Under the pieces are notes generated by a model, which saw only the letters and a list, made by a program, of their open reading frames with translations, did no database searches and was not told where the DNA came from. A stretch of DNA of 64,000 nucleotides, taken from assembly GCA_016926755.1 (NCBI GenBank), contig JAFGNZ010000374.1, positions 1-64,000 of the forward strand. The letters run 5' to 3'. Positions within the stretch are counted from its first letter, which is position 1, and every line of letters starts with the position of its first letter. Both the position numbers and the translations under genes were made by a program. This DNA comes from Myxococcaceae bacterium (GTDB lineage Bacteria; Myxococcota; Myxococcia; Myxococcales; Myxococcaceae). Positions 9,000 through 18,074 of the stretch are shown piece after piece.

Positions 9000-9025
9000 T
9001 TACGCCGCGGAGGACGGTTATTCCC
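9000..9025 (-). promoter_or_regulatory. Putative ECF sigma promoter (copy 1)
   Basis: Minus strand reads GGGAATAA, ten bases, CGGCGTAA, lying about 43 nt upstream of the peptidase start at 8956. It matches 3295-3320 in both octamers and in spacing, while the ten bases between differ. This is what a conserved -35/-10 pair recognised by one alternative sigma factor would look like. It would make the sigma/CHAT operon autoregulated. Confidence 0.55.
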
Positions 9026-9147
9026 GGCGACTTTCCGGGTGGATTTCCTCCCTGGGGTGGGAGCGCCGGGCGGCGGTGATGGGGATGTGCCTTGCCCGGG
9101 CGCGGACTCGCATTCTAGCGTGCCGCCCACTGCCTCCGGGAGCGCAC

Positions 9148-11412
9148 ATGCCCGTCGTGGAATCCCGCATCGACACCGTGACCCTCTACCAGCAGGGAGC
9201 CCGCGTCACCCGGCGGCTCACCCTGGACTGCCCGGACGGCAAGCCTCCCACGGAGCTGGAGATCCCCCGGCTCCCGCTGGCGCTGTTCGATCCCACCGTC
9301 CGCGTGCGCGTGCTGTCCACGGAGACGCCCCAGGCGGACCTGTCCGCCACCCACGTGCGCGTGGGCCTGTGGATCCCCCCGCGCGAGGCGCCGCAGGAGA
9401 CGGTGGATCAGGCCGCGCTGCGCGTGCTGCAGCAGCAGGTGCGGACCGTGGAGAGCCAGCTGCGCCAGCTCGACTGGGAGATGTCCCTCCTGGGCAACAT
9501 CCCCGTCCCGCCGCGCCCGGAGCCGGAGGAGGGTAAGCCCCCACCGCCCGCCCCGCTCGGCGCGCGCCTGGCGCTGGAGCAGTTCGCCCATGAAGGGGTG
9601 CAGGCCCGCCTGGTGGAGGCGCGCGACCAGCGCGAGCAGCTCCGCAAGCTGCGAGAGGAGGTGGCCCTCCTGGAGCAGAAGATCGCCATGGCCTCCACCG
9701 CGCGCAGCGTCACCGCGGGGGAGATCTCCAAGTCCGTGCACGTGCAGCTGCGCCACGGGGGCGGCGCGCTCACGCGGGCGGAGCTCTCCGTCGAGTACTT
9801 CGTCCCAGGCGCCCGCTGGGCTCCCAGCTACCAGTGCCGCCTGTCTCGGGATTGCCGGCAGGTGGAGCTGGTGATGCGCGCGCTCATCTGCCAGCACTCC
9901 GGCGAGGACTGGCGCGGGGTGAGGCTGGTGCTCTCCACCGCCGCGCCCATGACGTGGACGGAGCTGCCGGAGATGGCCGCGATCCGCATCGGCCGCGCGC
10001 AGCCACCGCCGCCGGCCCGCGCCGGGTTCCGCCCACCGCCTCAAGGCGCCACGGCGCTCTTCTCCGACTACGACCGCGACCGCGGCGCGCTGCTGCGCAG
10101 GCTCCCCTCACCTTCGCCCTACAGGCTCCCGGAGCTGGGGGCGCCCTCGGATCTGGAAGCAGGGCTCGCCTTCGGCGGCGCGCCCGCGCTCCCGGAGCTG
10201 CGCAAGGAGAAGAAGCGGTCCCGGAAGGCGGCGCGTGAAGACTATGAGGGGACCGCGGAGCTCGATGGCCTCGTCTCCGCCCGAGGCGAAGAGATGGCCG
10301 AGATGGCCGTCGAATCGGAGATGATGGCCGCCGATGAGGAGGCTTACGAAGAGCCCGTGACGCCCTCCGAGCCAATGGCCGTCGCGGGCCCCGCCCGTGC
10401 TCTCGCGCCACCGCCCATGGGCCTGCGCCCCGCCGCTGCCCCCGCTCCAGCCCCCAAGGCGGCGGTTGGCAGGGCCGCCATCCGCTCCGCCGGCCCTGGC
10501 GCTCCAAGCCCCACGCAGGCCGGCCTGGAGACGGTGGTCTTCACCCACCTGCGGCTCTCCTCGCCCACGGACGCGGGCCTCCGCAGCAAGCTCCAGCCCG
10601 TGGACGCACGGCGCTTCTACCTGGAGACGCTGGAGCGCTTCTCGGTCACCGTGACGTTCGACGTGATGACCGTGGTGGCGGAGGCGGAGAACCGCGCCCG
10701 CTCGGTGGCCCACGCGCCGCTGCCGGGAGGCGCCGTGGACGCACGGAGCGTGGGCGGCTTCTTCGACTTCAGCTACGCGGCGGACGCCACCGTGGACGTG
10801 CCCTCGGACGGGGTGTTCCACTCCGTGGCCCTGGGCACGCGCACGGGCGAGGCCAGCGTCCTCTACGTGGCCGTCCCGCGCGAGGACAGCAACGTCTACC
10901 GGCAGGCCCTGGTGAAGAACCCGCTGCCCTCCCCCATGCTGGCCGGCCCGGCGGAGGTCTACGTGGGGGGCGAGTACGTGCTCTCCACCACGCTGCCCGC
11001 GGTGGCGCCGCGCGGGGACTTCAAGCTGGGGCTCGGGGTGGAGCAGGCCATCCGCTGCGCGCGCAACACCCGGTACAACGAGGCGCGCAGCGGCACGAAG
11101 ATCGTCGCCACCACGGAGCTGTGGCACGACATCACCATCGAGCTCGTCAACAACCTGGATCGCGAGATCGACTGCGAGGTGCGCGAGCGCATCCCCCAGC
11201 CCGCGCAGGACGCGGAGGTGGTGGTCGAGGAGGGCGCCGTCGCCCCCGCGTGGGAGCCCTACACGCAGGAGGAGCGCGGCAGCGTCCTGGAGGGTGGGCG
11301 CCGCTGGCGCATCGCCGTGCCCGCCAACAGCACCAGCAAGCTGGCCGCGCAGTACGTGGTGAAGCTGTATGCCAACAACGAGCTCAACGGCGGCAACCGC
11401 CGGGAGGCATGA
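9148..11412 (+). CDS. MuiA-family protein (DUF4140-DUF4139), first copy
   Basis: Protein of 754 aa in the family of mucoidy inhibitor MuiA-like proteins. The N-terminal DUF4140-type domain starts with ESRIDTVTLYQQGARVTRRL. A coiled coil follows (LRVLQQQVRTVESQLRQLDWEM, ARDQREQLRKLREEVALLEQKI). The DUF4139 beta-rich core includes ELSVEYFVPGARWAPSYQ and LICQHSGEDWRGVRLVLSTA. Between about residues 310 and 475 lies a low-complexity insertion rich in Pro, Ala, Glu and Met. No signal peptide is seen. The ATG at 9148 follows GGGAG; the ORF is open from 9076 but the earlier part is low quality. One base separates its stop from the second DUF4139 gene. The biochemical role of the family is unknown. 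Confidence 0.85.
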   Translation: MPVVESRIDTVTLYQQGARVTRRLTLDCPDGKPPTELEIPRLPLALFDPTVRVRVLSTETPQADLSATHVRVGLWIPPREAPQETVDQAALRVLQQQVRTVESQLRQLDWEMSLLGNIPVPPRPEPEEGKPPPPAPLGARLALEQFAHEGVQARLVEARDQREQLRKLREEVALLEQKIAMASTARSVTAGEISKSVHVQLRHGGGALTRAELSVEYFVPGARWAPSYQCRLSRDCRQVELVMRALICQHSGEDWRGVRLVLSTAAPMTWTELPEMAAIRIGRAQPPPPARAGFRPPPQGATALFSDYDRDRGALLRRLPSPSPYRLPELGAPSDLEAGLAFGGAPALPELRKEKKRSRKAAREDYEGTAELDGLVSARGEEMAEMAVESEMMAADEEAYEEPVTPSEPMAVAGPARALAPPPMGLRPAAAPAPAPKAAVGRAAIRSAGPGAPSPTQAGLETVVFTHLRLSSPTDAGLRSKLQPVDARRFYLETLERFSVTVTFDVMTVVAEAENRARSVAHAPLPGGAVDARSVGGFFDFSYAADATVDVPSDGVFHSVALGTRTGEASVLYVAVPREDSNVYRQALVKNPLPSPMLAGPAEVYVGGEYVLSTTLPAVAPRGDFKLGLGVEQAIRCARNTRYNEARSGTKIVATTELWHDITIELVNNLDREIDCEVRERIPQPAQDAEVVVEEGAVAPAWEPYTQEERGSVLEGGRRWRIAVPANSTSKLAAQYVVKLYANNELNGGNRREA

Positions 11413-11413
11413 C

Positions 11414-13033
11414 ATGAGCACGGCGACCGCACTCAACCCCGTGGAGCGCTACGAGCCCATGCCCCCGGCGGACCTCCCCGTCCTGGAGGCCCCCGTCCGC
11501 GGCGTCACGCTGCTGGAGGATCGCGCCCAGGTGACGCGCCGAGGCACCGTGCGCGTGAGCGCCGGGCAGAACCGCGTCGTGGTCCACGGCGTGGCGCCGG
11601 TGCTGCAGGATGTCTCCCTGCGCGCGGAGATCCTCTCCGGCAAGGCGCGCGTGGCGGACCTCCGCATCCGCCGCGCCCTGCGCATCCGCACCCTGGACAA
11701 GCCGGAGAAGGCCCGCGAGCTGGAGACGCGCATCGAGGAGCTGACGCGCGAGTACCAGCAGGTGCTGGAGGACCAGGCCCGCGCCCGCGCCCGCTTCGAG
11801 CGCATCCACCAGCACCTGCTCCTGGGCGCCTCCGAGCTCCCCGTGGACGCCGGCTGGGGCATGGGGATGGCAACCCAGTGGCAGGACTCGTTCGACACAC
11901 TGTTCCGCAAGTCCCGCCAGCTCCGCGAGTCCACGCTGCAGGCCACCTTCACCGCGGAGCGGCTGCTGCAGGAGCTCAACACCCTGAAGTTCCGGCGCTT
12001 GGCCCTGGATCGCGTGGATCACCAGGTGGTGTCCTGGCTGGAGGCGGACGTGCTGGCCGACGCCGAGGGCGAGGTGGAGGTCCGCATCGACTACGTGGTG
12101 CCCAACGCGCTCTGGCGGCCGCTGCACACCGCGCGCCTGCTGGGCGGCAAGCGGCTCCAGTTCACCTCCTCCGCGGCGGTCTGGCAGAACACCGGCGAGG
12201 ACTGGAAGGACGTGGAGCTGCAGTTCTCCACCGCGCGCTCCTCGCTGGGCATCGAACCCCCCATGCTGCACGCGGACCTGCTCACGGTGAAGAAGAAGAG
12301 CGAGGCCGTGGTGGTCCAGGCCCGCCAGGTGCAAGTGCAGAAGGCCGGCCTGGGCAGCGCCCCCGCCGCGGGAGGAGCCCGCCCCGCCGCGCCCTCCACC
12401 GTGGATCTCCCCGGCGTGGATGATGGGGGGGAGACACGCAACCTGCGGGCGCCGGGGAAGAGCACCGTGCCCTCGGATGGGCGGCCCAACGTGATCCCCC
12501 TCTTCTCCTTCGAGGATGACGCGGAGGCGGCGCTGGTGAGCTTCCCGGAGCTGGAGCCCAAGGCGTTCCTGCGGGCCAGGGCGCGCAACACCTCCGCCAG
12601 CCCCGTGCTGGCCGGCCCGGTGGAGCTGCTGCAGGACAACGGCTTCGTGGGGTGGACCCAGACGCTGTTCGTGGCGCCCCAGGAGAAGTTCGAGCTGAGC
12701 TTCGGCCCGGATGACGCCGTCCGCGTCCAGCGCGAGGAGAAGAAGAGCACCAAGCAGCACCACGTGAGCAAGTGGAACGAGCACACCACCCACATCACCC
12801 TCTACCTCTCCAACCTCTCCGGAGAGGCGAAGCGCGTGGAGGTCACCGAGCGCCTCCCCGTGTCCGAGATCGAGCACGTGAAGGTGGAGCTGGACAAGGA
12901 GAAGTCCACCGGCGAGCCCGAGCTCGACGAGAACGGCTTCTGTAAATGGAAGGCCGAGCTCCCCCCCAACGGGCACCTGGTCCTGGCCCTGCGCTTCAAG
13001 GTGTCCTACGCCCCGGGCGTGCAGAGCGCCTGA
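11414..13033 (+). CDS. MuiA-family protein (DUF4140-DUF4139), second copy
   Basis: Protein of 539 aa, paralogous to the preceding gene. The N-terminal domain has APVRGVTLLEDRAQVTRRGTVRV, followed by a coiled-coil arm (KARELETRIEELTREYQQVLEDQARAR). The DUF4139 domain includes RIDYVVPNALWRPLHTARL and WQNTGEDWKDVELQFSTARSSL. A shorter Gly/Ala/Pro insertion lies near residues 315-365. The C-terminus (VTERLPVSEIEHVKVELDKE) matches the equivalent part of the first copy (VRERIPQPAQDAEVVVEE). GGGAGG sits before the ATG, and the gene starts one base after the upstream stop. Tight coupling suggests that the two proteins act together, perhaps as a hetero-oligomer (inference). Confidence 0.85.
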   Translation: MSTATALNPVERYEPMPPADLPVLEAPVRGVTLLEDRAQVTRRGTVRVSAGQNRVVVHGVAPVLQDVSLRAEILSGKARVADLRIRRALRIRTLDKPEKARELETRIEELTREYQQVLEDQARARARFERIHQHLLLGASELPVDAGWGMGMATQWQDSFDTLFRKSRQLRESTLQATFTAERLLQELNTLKFRRLALDRVDHQVVSWLEADVLADAEGEVEVRIDYVVPNALWRPLHTARLLGGKRLQFTSSAAVWQNTGEDWKDVELQFSTARSSLGIEPPMLHADLLTVKKKSEAVVVQARQVQVQKAGLGSAPAAGGARPAAPSTVDLPGVDDGGETRNLRAPGKSTVPSDGRPNVIPLFSFEDDAEAALVSFPELEPKAFLRARARNTSASPVLAGPVELLQDNGFVGWTQTLFVAPQEKFELSFGPDDAVRVQREEKKSTKQHHVSKWNEHTTHITLYLSNLSGEAKRVEVTERLPVSEIEHVKVELDKEKSTGEPELDENGFCKWKAELPPNGHLVLALRFKVSYAPGVQSA

Positions 13034-13143
13034 GAAAAGGGCCGGAAAAAAGCGCGGCGATTTCACACCGCCGAAGGCGTGCGTCTACCTCGGCGAGGCC
13101 CAATGAAGGGCTCTCGCTTCCACCCCAGAGGGGGGACACACCC

Positions 13144-14394
13144 ATGCTCACCACCACCGCCCAGATGCCCAAGCCGCTGCCGGTCCCGCACCACGCGACC
13201 GAGGCCGTCTATCTCACCGCGGACGAGAACCTGCTGCAGTTCGTCGTCGACTACTACTACCGGCGCTACTCCAAGTACTTCCACCAGGAGGGCCACTCCC
13301 AGGAGCTGGGGGTCGGCTACCTGTACTCGATCCCCTCCTCGCCGAAGATCGACCTGGCGCCGCTGCCGGCCCGCGTCAACGCCGGCAACTCGAACCTGCT
13401 CTGCACCATCGACACCCTCCAGCTGGCCCTCACCTTCCCGGACCGCACCGCGGAGTTCATCGCCCGGGCGGACATCCTGGCCACCTGCGGCGTGGCCGGG
13501 CAGCGGCTGGTGATCCGCGTGAACAACGCCGTGGCCACCACCGAGGGCCAGGTGGATCCCGTCGCCACCCAGATCCTCGAGAAGGTGGTGCTGCCGCCGC
13601 TCGTCCGGTGGCTGGAGAACCTCCTCCTCCCGGAGCTGACGCAGAGCCTCGGCCACGACGTCCGGGCGATGCTGATCAACGCGAACGTCGCCAACGATCA
13701 GGTCAACGGCTACGCCCGCGTGCTCGGCGGGGATCAGCAGACCCAGCTCGGCAAGGCGCTGCCGCCCACGGACATGGAGCGGGTGGACGGGGCCGGCCGC
13801 GTGCGCGCCGTCGTCCGTGAGGATGCCCTCAACGTGGCCTTCGAGGGCCTGGTCCCTGATCCCACCTGGAAGAAGAAGGAGAAGGAGAGCTGCTCGGGCG
13901 TCTCCGCCGAGGCCGAGGTGAAGGCCACCCTCTACTCCCCCAGCATCGACATCTCCGGCGACAGGGCGACGTGCAAGGTCCGCCTCAAGGCGAGCGCCAA
14001 GGTCTCGGCGAAGGTCGCTGGCATCGGCCACTCCATCAAGCTCACGGGCGAGTGCGAGCTCAAGCCCGTCGTGCGGCTGAAGTCCCTGGATGGGGGCGCG
14101 CGTGTGGCGGTGGAGCTGGACATGAAGCGCTCCGACGTGGACATCAAGCTCAAGGGCGACTGGGGCGCGCTGGACTTCATCCGCAAGGAGATGAACAAGG
14201 TGATCAATGCGCTGCTGGACGGTCTCCTGGACAGCATCGCCGTGTTCGTCTCCAACATCCAGCTCGTCGCGGTGGACATCAGCAAGCTGATGAAGTCGGC
14301 CGGGCTGGAGGTGGACGTCACCGCGGATGAGGTCGGCTTCCGCGACGGGACGCTGGTCGGGCAGTTCACCGTCCGCGAGCACGCGAAGTCCTGA
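13144..14394 (+). CDS. Hypothetical protein, possibly lipid- or ligand-binding
   Basis: Protein of 416 aa, not recognised. There is no signal peptide and no membrane segment. The N-terminal region is aromatic (VVDYYYRRYSKYFHQEGHSQELGVGYLYSIP). Alternating hydrophobic strands and amphipathic helices follow (LEKVVLPPLVRWLENLLLPELTQSLG, KEMNKVINALLDGLLDSIAVFVSNI). Long beta strands alternating with two amphipathic helices recall TULIP-like lipid-binding proteins, but this is a weak structural impression. The start at 13144 follows a G-rich stretch (AGGGGGGA) about nine nt upstream. The ORF opens earlier at 12946 but overlaps the DUF4139 gene there. It lies 110 bp after the MuiA pair and 37 bp before the NlpC/P60 gene, so it may belong to one operon. 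Confidence 0.7.
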   Translation: MLTTTAQMPKPLPVPHHATEAVYLTADENLLQFVVDYYYRRYSKYFHQEGHSQELGVGYLYSIPSSPKIDLAPLPARVNAGNSNLLCTIDTLQLALTFPDRTAEFIARADILATCGVAGQRLVIRVNNAVATTEGQVDPVATQILEKVVLPPLVRWLENLLLPELTQSLGHDVRAMLINANVANDQVNGYARVLGGDQQTQLGKALPPTDMERVDGAGRVRAVVREDALNVAFEGLVPDPTWKKKEKESCSGVSAEAEVKATLYSPSIDISGDRATCKVRLKASAKVSAKVAGIGHSIKLTGECELKPVVRLKSLDGGARVAVELDMKRSDVDIKLKGDWGALDFIRKEMNKVINALLDGLLDSIAVFVSNIQLVAVDISKLMKSAGLEVDVTADEVGFRDGTLVGQFTVREHAKS

Positions 14395-14431
14395 GCCCTG
14401 CCCCTCACTCCAGCCACCCCAAGGAGATCCC

Positions 14432-16051
14432 ATGTCCACCTGGAAGAACCTCGCCTGCCTGCACGGAGGCTCGCTCCTGCTGCTGCTCACCCTGCCTGGC
14501 GCCGCGAGCGCACGAGACCGCACCGCCGTCATGGAGGACGCGGTTCGCTACGCGGAGCACGCGTGGCAGATGAAGCCCGAGAACCAGAAGGCCGCCTGCA
14601 AGGCGGACTACAAGAGCGATCATGCTCCAGGTCCCCGGGTGGGGCTCCCCTACGCATGGGGTGGCTGGATGAGCGTGGCGGAGTTCGACCGCCGCATCGC
14701 CAGCGGTGAGGCCGCCGGCAGCCACAGCCGCGACGGCATCCTGAGCTGCGTGGCCGGAGTCGACTGCTCCGGCTTCGTCTCGCAGGTCTGGCAGCTGCCC
14801 AAGCGCCACACCACCTCGAGCATCTCCGCCGTCACCCGTCCCATCTCCCTCGACGAGCTCGCGCCCGGCGATGCCCTCAACAAGGCGGGCAGCCACATCG
14901 TCCTCTATGCGGGCGCCAGTCCGGACGGCAAACCCATCATCTATGAGGCCTCCGGCTCGGCCTCCCGGGTGCGGATGGCCACGCCGAGCTGGTCCTACCT
15001 CGCCGGCTACCAGCCCATCCGCTACACCGGCCTCCAGGAGCCGGCCGTCGCGGCCTCGCAGGAGAAGGCGCCTCCCTCCAGCCCGGCAGCCTCCGCTCCC
15101 CCGAGCCCCGCCGCGCCCCAGAGCGCCCCCGCGACACCCCAGGCCCCCTCCGCCAGCAGCCCGCCGCCAGCTCCGACTGCCGCTGTGGGGACGTCCACCG
15201 CCGCCCCCGCCTCGGCACCTCCGGCGGGAGTCGCCCGCGTGGACGCGCCAGCGCCCGCGACGCCCGCGAGCCGGAGCACTCGCGTCACCCTCCGCTACGG
15301 CACCGACGTGGGCTTCACGCCAGGAGGCGAGGATGCCCAGGCCATCGGCCCGGACTACCTCGTGGCCGGCCCCAACGGCACCGCCGCCCTCTATGACCGG
15401 GTGCGCCGGCAGGTGCTGCTCCTGTCGCGTGACTCCACCCGCAAGACGCTGGCGGTGGAGAACGCGGATGGGCTCGCCTTCACCCGCGAGGGAAACCTCG
15501 CCGTCCTGGATGGCGCCAGCCATCGGATCCTCCTCTTCCGCGCCACGGGCGAGCCGCTGCGCACCCTGGACCTGCGGAGCTCGGGGTTCTTCCGCAAGGG
15601 GATGCTGACGCTCGAGGAGAGCGTCCTCTATGCCACCGACAGCCAGGGCCAGCGCCAGGCCATCGCGGAGCTCGCCGGCGGGCGCTTCAAGCCCATCCGC
15701 CCGGGCAAGGAGCTCGAAGCCGGACAGGTGCTCAAGTGGAAGGAGCGCGGCAGCCAGTCCGGGCTCATCGAGGTGGGCGGCGAGACCCTGCAGGTGCCCC
15801 CGTCCGTGCACGTGGCGGCCCGCCGCTTCGGCCCCTGGATCGAGCTCACCGCCTCCTCGGCCGACAGACAGGGACGCCTGAGCGTCAAGCGCACCCTGCG
15901 CCGACCGAAGCGGGTCCTGTCGTTGCCCACCGCGGACCAGGGTGCCTACGCGCCCATCGCCGACCTGGCGGTCCAGCCCGGTGGCGACACGGTCGTCTAC
16001 CTCGAGCCGGCGGAGGAGGCCGTCTCGGTGGTGTGGGTCGACACCCAATAG
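14432..16051 (+). CDS. Secreted NlpC/P60 hydrolase with C-terminal propeller-like region
   Basis: Protein of 539 aa. A signal peptide (LLLLLTLPGAASA) is followed by an NlpC/P60-type cysteine peptidase or amidase domain. Catalytic Cys112 lies in AGVDCSGFVSQVW and His155 in KAGSHIVLYAG. Residues ~205-275 are a Pro/Ala/Ser linker. The C-terminal ~260 residues repeat short strands (AIGPDYLVAGPNGTAALYDR, LAVLDGASHRILLFRATG) like a beta-propeller. NlpC/P60 enzymes typically cut peptidoglycan stem peptides, so the likely site of action is the periplasm. The start at 14432 has AAGGAG five nt upstream. It is the fourth gene of the run starting at 9148. The enzyme class is firm; the substrate is inferred. 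Confidence 0.88.
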   Translation: MSTWKNLACLHGGSLLLLLTLPGAASARDRTAVMEDAVRYAEHAWQMKPENQKAACKADYKSDHAPGPRVGLPYAWGGWMSVAEFDRRIASGEAAGSHSRDGILSCVAGVDCSGFVSQVWQLPKRHTTSSISAVTRPISLDELAPGDALNKAGSHIVLYAGASPDGKPIIYEASGSASRVRMATPSWSYLAGYQPIRYTGLQEPAVAASQEKAPPSSPAASAPPSPAAPQSAPATPQAPSASSPPPAPTAAVGTSTAAPASAPPAGVARVDAPAPATPASRSTRVTLRYGTDVGFTPGGEDAQAIGPDYLVAGPNGTAALYDRVRRQVLLLSRDSTRKTLAVENADGLAFTREGNLAVLDGASHRILLFRATGEPLRTLDLRSSGFFRKGMLTLEESVLYATDSQGQRQAIAELAGGRFKPIRPGKELEAGQVLKWKERGSQSGLIEVGGETLQVPPSVHVAARRFGPWIELTASSADRQGRLSVKRTLRRPKRVLSLPTADQGAYAPIADLAVQPGGDTVVYLEPAEEAVSVVWVDTQ

Positions 16052-16197
16052 GACGCGGCTCGAGCGTCGAGTATCACCGCGTGTGGGTGGGCGCCGCGTT
16101 CCCTCGATGACAGCAGGGCACGACCGGGACCGGGGGGCAGTCGCCCCCTCCCGCCTCCTGGGCCAGACTGGCTCCCCTCCTCCTTCCCAGAGATCCC

Positions 16198-16545
16198 ATG
16201 CGCGCCTTCCAGGTACTCCCGCTCCTCCTCCTCCTCTCCTCGGTCGCCTGCAGCAGCGCGCAGACGGCGCACGATCCCACGAAGCCCCAGCCTCCCAGGA
16301 CGACCGTCCAGGTGAGGAACCAGCGGCCCATCGACTTCAACCTGTACGTGTCGACCGGGACGCATCGCATCCGCCTGGGCACCGTGCCGGGGATGAGCCA
16401 GCGGACCTTCACGATCCCCGCGCACCTGATCCCCGGCCAGGGCATGCTCCGCTTCCACATCGACCCCATCGGCTCCCAGGACGTGCTGTCCACGGCCGAG
16501 GATCTCATGGTGCATGAGGGAGATCAGGTCTCCCTCACCATCTGA
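16198..16545 (+). CDS. Small lipoprotein
   Basis: Protein of 115 aa with a lipoprotein signal: hydrophobic run VLPLLLLLSSVAC with the lipobox SVAC at residues 15-18. The mature part has a beta-rich core (TTVQVRNQRPIDFNLYVSTGTHRIRLG, QRTFTIPAHLIPGQGMLRFHIDPIG). This recalls small outer-membrane-associated lipoproteins, with no family I can name. Its leader has the same GAGATCCC-ATG arrangement as the upstream NlpC/P60 gene. It lies 146 bp downstream of that gene on the same strand and converges on the lipase-like gene. Confidence 0.75.
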   Translation: MRAFQVLPLLLLLSSVACSSAQTAHDPTKPQPPRTTVQVRNQRPIDFNLYVSTGTHRIRLGTVPGMSQRTFTIPAHLIPGQGMLRFHIDPIGSQDVLSTAEDLMVHEGDQVSLTI

Positions 16546-16561
16546 CGGCCCTCCCCGCCGC

Positions 16562-17641
16562 TCAGCCCTCCTTCGGCATCTGCAGGGCCATGGAGACCAG
16601 CGCCAGCGTCATGCTCTCGGGCTTGTACGGCTTGAACGGGTTGGGGTTCGTCATGGTGGACTCCAGGTGGTCCATCCCGTGGAGGGTGACCGCCTTGGAG
16701 CCGGGGATGAACGCATCCTGCGGCACCACCAGCCCGTCCGACTTGATGCCGTAGCGCTGCTGCATGTACTCCTGGGTCGCGAACAGCGGCGACAGCGGGT
16801 TGGCCGTGGTGGAGGCCATGCTCACCGTGGGGATGCCCGCCGGCAGCGGGTACTTCTCCAGGAACTTCTTGCGCGAGTCGTAGGTGAGGTCCTCACCAGC
16901 CTGGATGCTCCCGCCCAGGGCCTCCACGGCGCCGCCGAGCCCGTAGCGGATCAGCGGGTTGTCCAGCATGTCCTGCGCCATCGGCGAGCCGCCGTAGGGA
17001 GACTGGACGGTGACCAGCGCCCGGACGTGCTCCTTGAGCTCGGGGTACATCGCCAGGGCCGCCGCGGAGTCCAGGCCGCCCTTGCTGTGGCCGATCAGCA
17101 CCACCTTCTTGCCGCTCTTGGCCGCCTCGAGCACCGCCTCGCGGACGATGGCCGCGTTGTGCTCCACGCCCATGTCCGTGTCCACCGGCACCCGCCCCAC
17201 CTGGAGCCCCGCGTTCTCCAGCGCGTCCAGGTTGTCATCGAAGTACAGCTCCTTGGGCGCGTACTGCGACAGCAGGCCGCCCACCGCCAGGAAGACGCAG
17301 TCCTTGGCCTCCGCCGGCAGCACGTCCTTGCCGGCCTTCACGGACGCGTGGAGCTTCTCGAACTCCGCCGTGGAGTCCACCGCGGGCGGATAGGCCTTCT
17401 GGATCCAGCCGATCTTGTCGGCCTCGCCCTTGCCCGGCCACGGGATGGGCAGCCGCAGATCGCTCACCTTCGAGAACGCGTCGCCCAGCAGCCCGCGAGC
17501 AGGCGAGGCCGCGGCGAAGCTGTCACGCGCCACCGCGGCGCGGCTCAGGGCCTGCGAGGGCAGCGCCTTGGCGGGGGCCGGGAGCGCCGCCCGGGGCTGG
17601 GGGAGGACGGAGGGGCTGGAGGGGCGGGCGACCTGGAGCAT
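16562..17641 (-). CDS. Alpha/beta hydrolase, lipase/esterase-like
   Basis: Protein of 359 aa with the nucleophile elbow GHSKGG (Ser186) inside KKVVLIGHSKGGLDSAAALA, typical of lipases and PGAP1-like or triacylglycerol hydrolases. A likely catalytic His is in LHGMDHLESTM near the C-terminus. The first ~60 residues are Ala/Pro-rich without a signal peptide, so location is unclear. It lacks the usual HGxxG oxyanion box, having FLAVGGLLSQY instead. The ATG at 17641 is chosen because GAGG lies six nt upstream; an in-frame start exists at 17653. An 8-bp inverted repeat sits in the leader at 17656-17681 and may bind a repressor. The hydrolase fold is fairly sure; the substrate is unknown. Confidence 0.8.
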   Translation of the reverse strand: MLQVARPSSPSVLPQPRAALPAPAKALPSQALSRAAVARDSFAAASPARGLLGDAFSKVSDLRLPIPWPGKGEADKIGWIQKAYPPAVDSTAEFEKLHASVKAGKDVLPAEAKDCVFLAVGGLLSQYAPKELYFDDNLDALENAGLQVGRVPVDTDMGVEHNAAIVREAVLEAAKSGKKVVLIGHSKGGLDSAAALAMYPELKEHVRALVTVQSPYGGSPMAQDMLDNPLIRYGLGGAVEALGGSIQAGEDLTYDSRKKFLEKYPLPAGIPTVSMASTTANPLSPLFATQEYMQQRYGIKSDGLVVPQDAFIPGSKAVTLHGMDHLESTMTNPNPFKPYKPESMTLALVSMALQMPKEG

Positions 17642-17655
17642 GGGGGTCCTCAAAA

Positions 17656-17681
17656 GTAGGCAAATGGAGTTACTTGCCTAC
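17656..17681. promoter_or_regulatory. Inverted repeat upstream of lipase-like gene, possible operator
   Basis: Perfect 8-bp inverted repeat GTAGGCAA / TTGCCTAC with a 10-bp gap, 15-40 bp before the start codon at 17641. Half-site spacing of 18 bp puts both halves on nearly the same DNA face, as expected for a dimeric HTH regulator. The surrounding sequence is AT-richer than the genes on either side. Which regulator binds is unknown. Confidence 0.45.
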
Positions 17682-18074
17682 ATTGTCGGAGGATGAAGGT
17701 TTTTGTTGCTTGCGTTTCTAAGGTCCTGAGAAGACTGGGCTTCGAGAGTCCCCGCCCTCGCTCCTGCCGCCTCTCCGCGCCCACGGTGACGCGCACCGCG
17801 CCGGCCGAGGATGAGACGTTGTCGGCGCCGCAGTGACGAATACCCAACGGGGCGCGTCGCTGGCATGAGATCCGGTGCTCGCCTTCGGCATCTCCGTGCT
17901 GGAGCGCTCCGTCAACCAGCTCGTCTTCACGGGGTACACACTGGATGACGCCCCGAGCGTTGACGGCCCATCCCCAGGAGTCGCACTGGCAAGACAGGCA
18001 CATCTCTGCAAGTGGCTCACCTTCCCGTTTTGTGGTCGGATGGCCAGCGTACGAGCGCCATTCCTGGAGCCGCC
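17682..18074. other. Intergenic region between lipase and ATPase genes
   Basis: About 390 bp with no convincing gene. It must hold the promoters of the divergent lipase-like and ATPase genes. Short open frames exist (for example 17875-18078), but none has a ribosome-binding site and a plausible protein. Base composition near 17690-17720 is noticeably less GC-rich than usual here. Confidence 0.5.
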
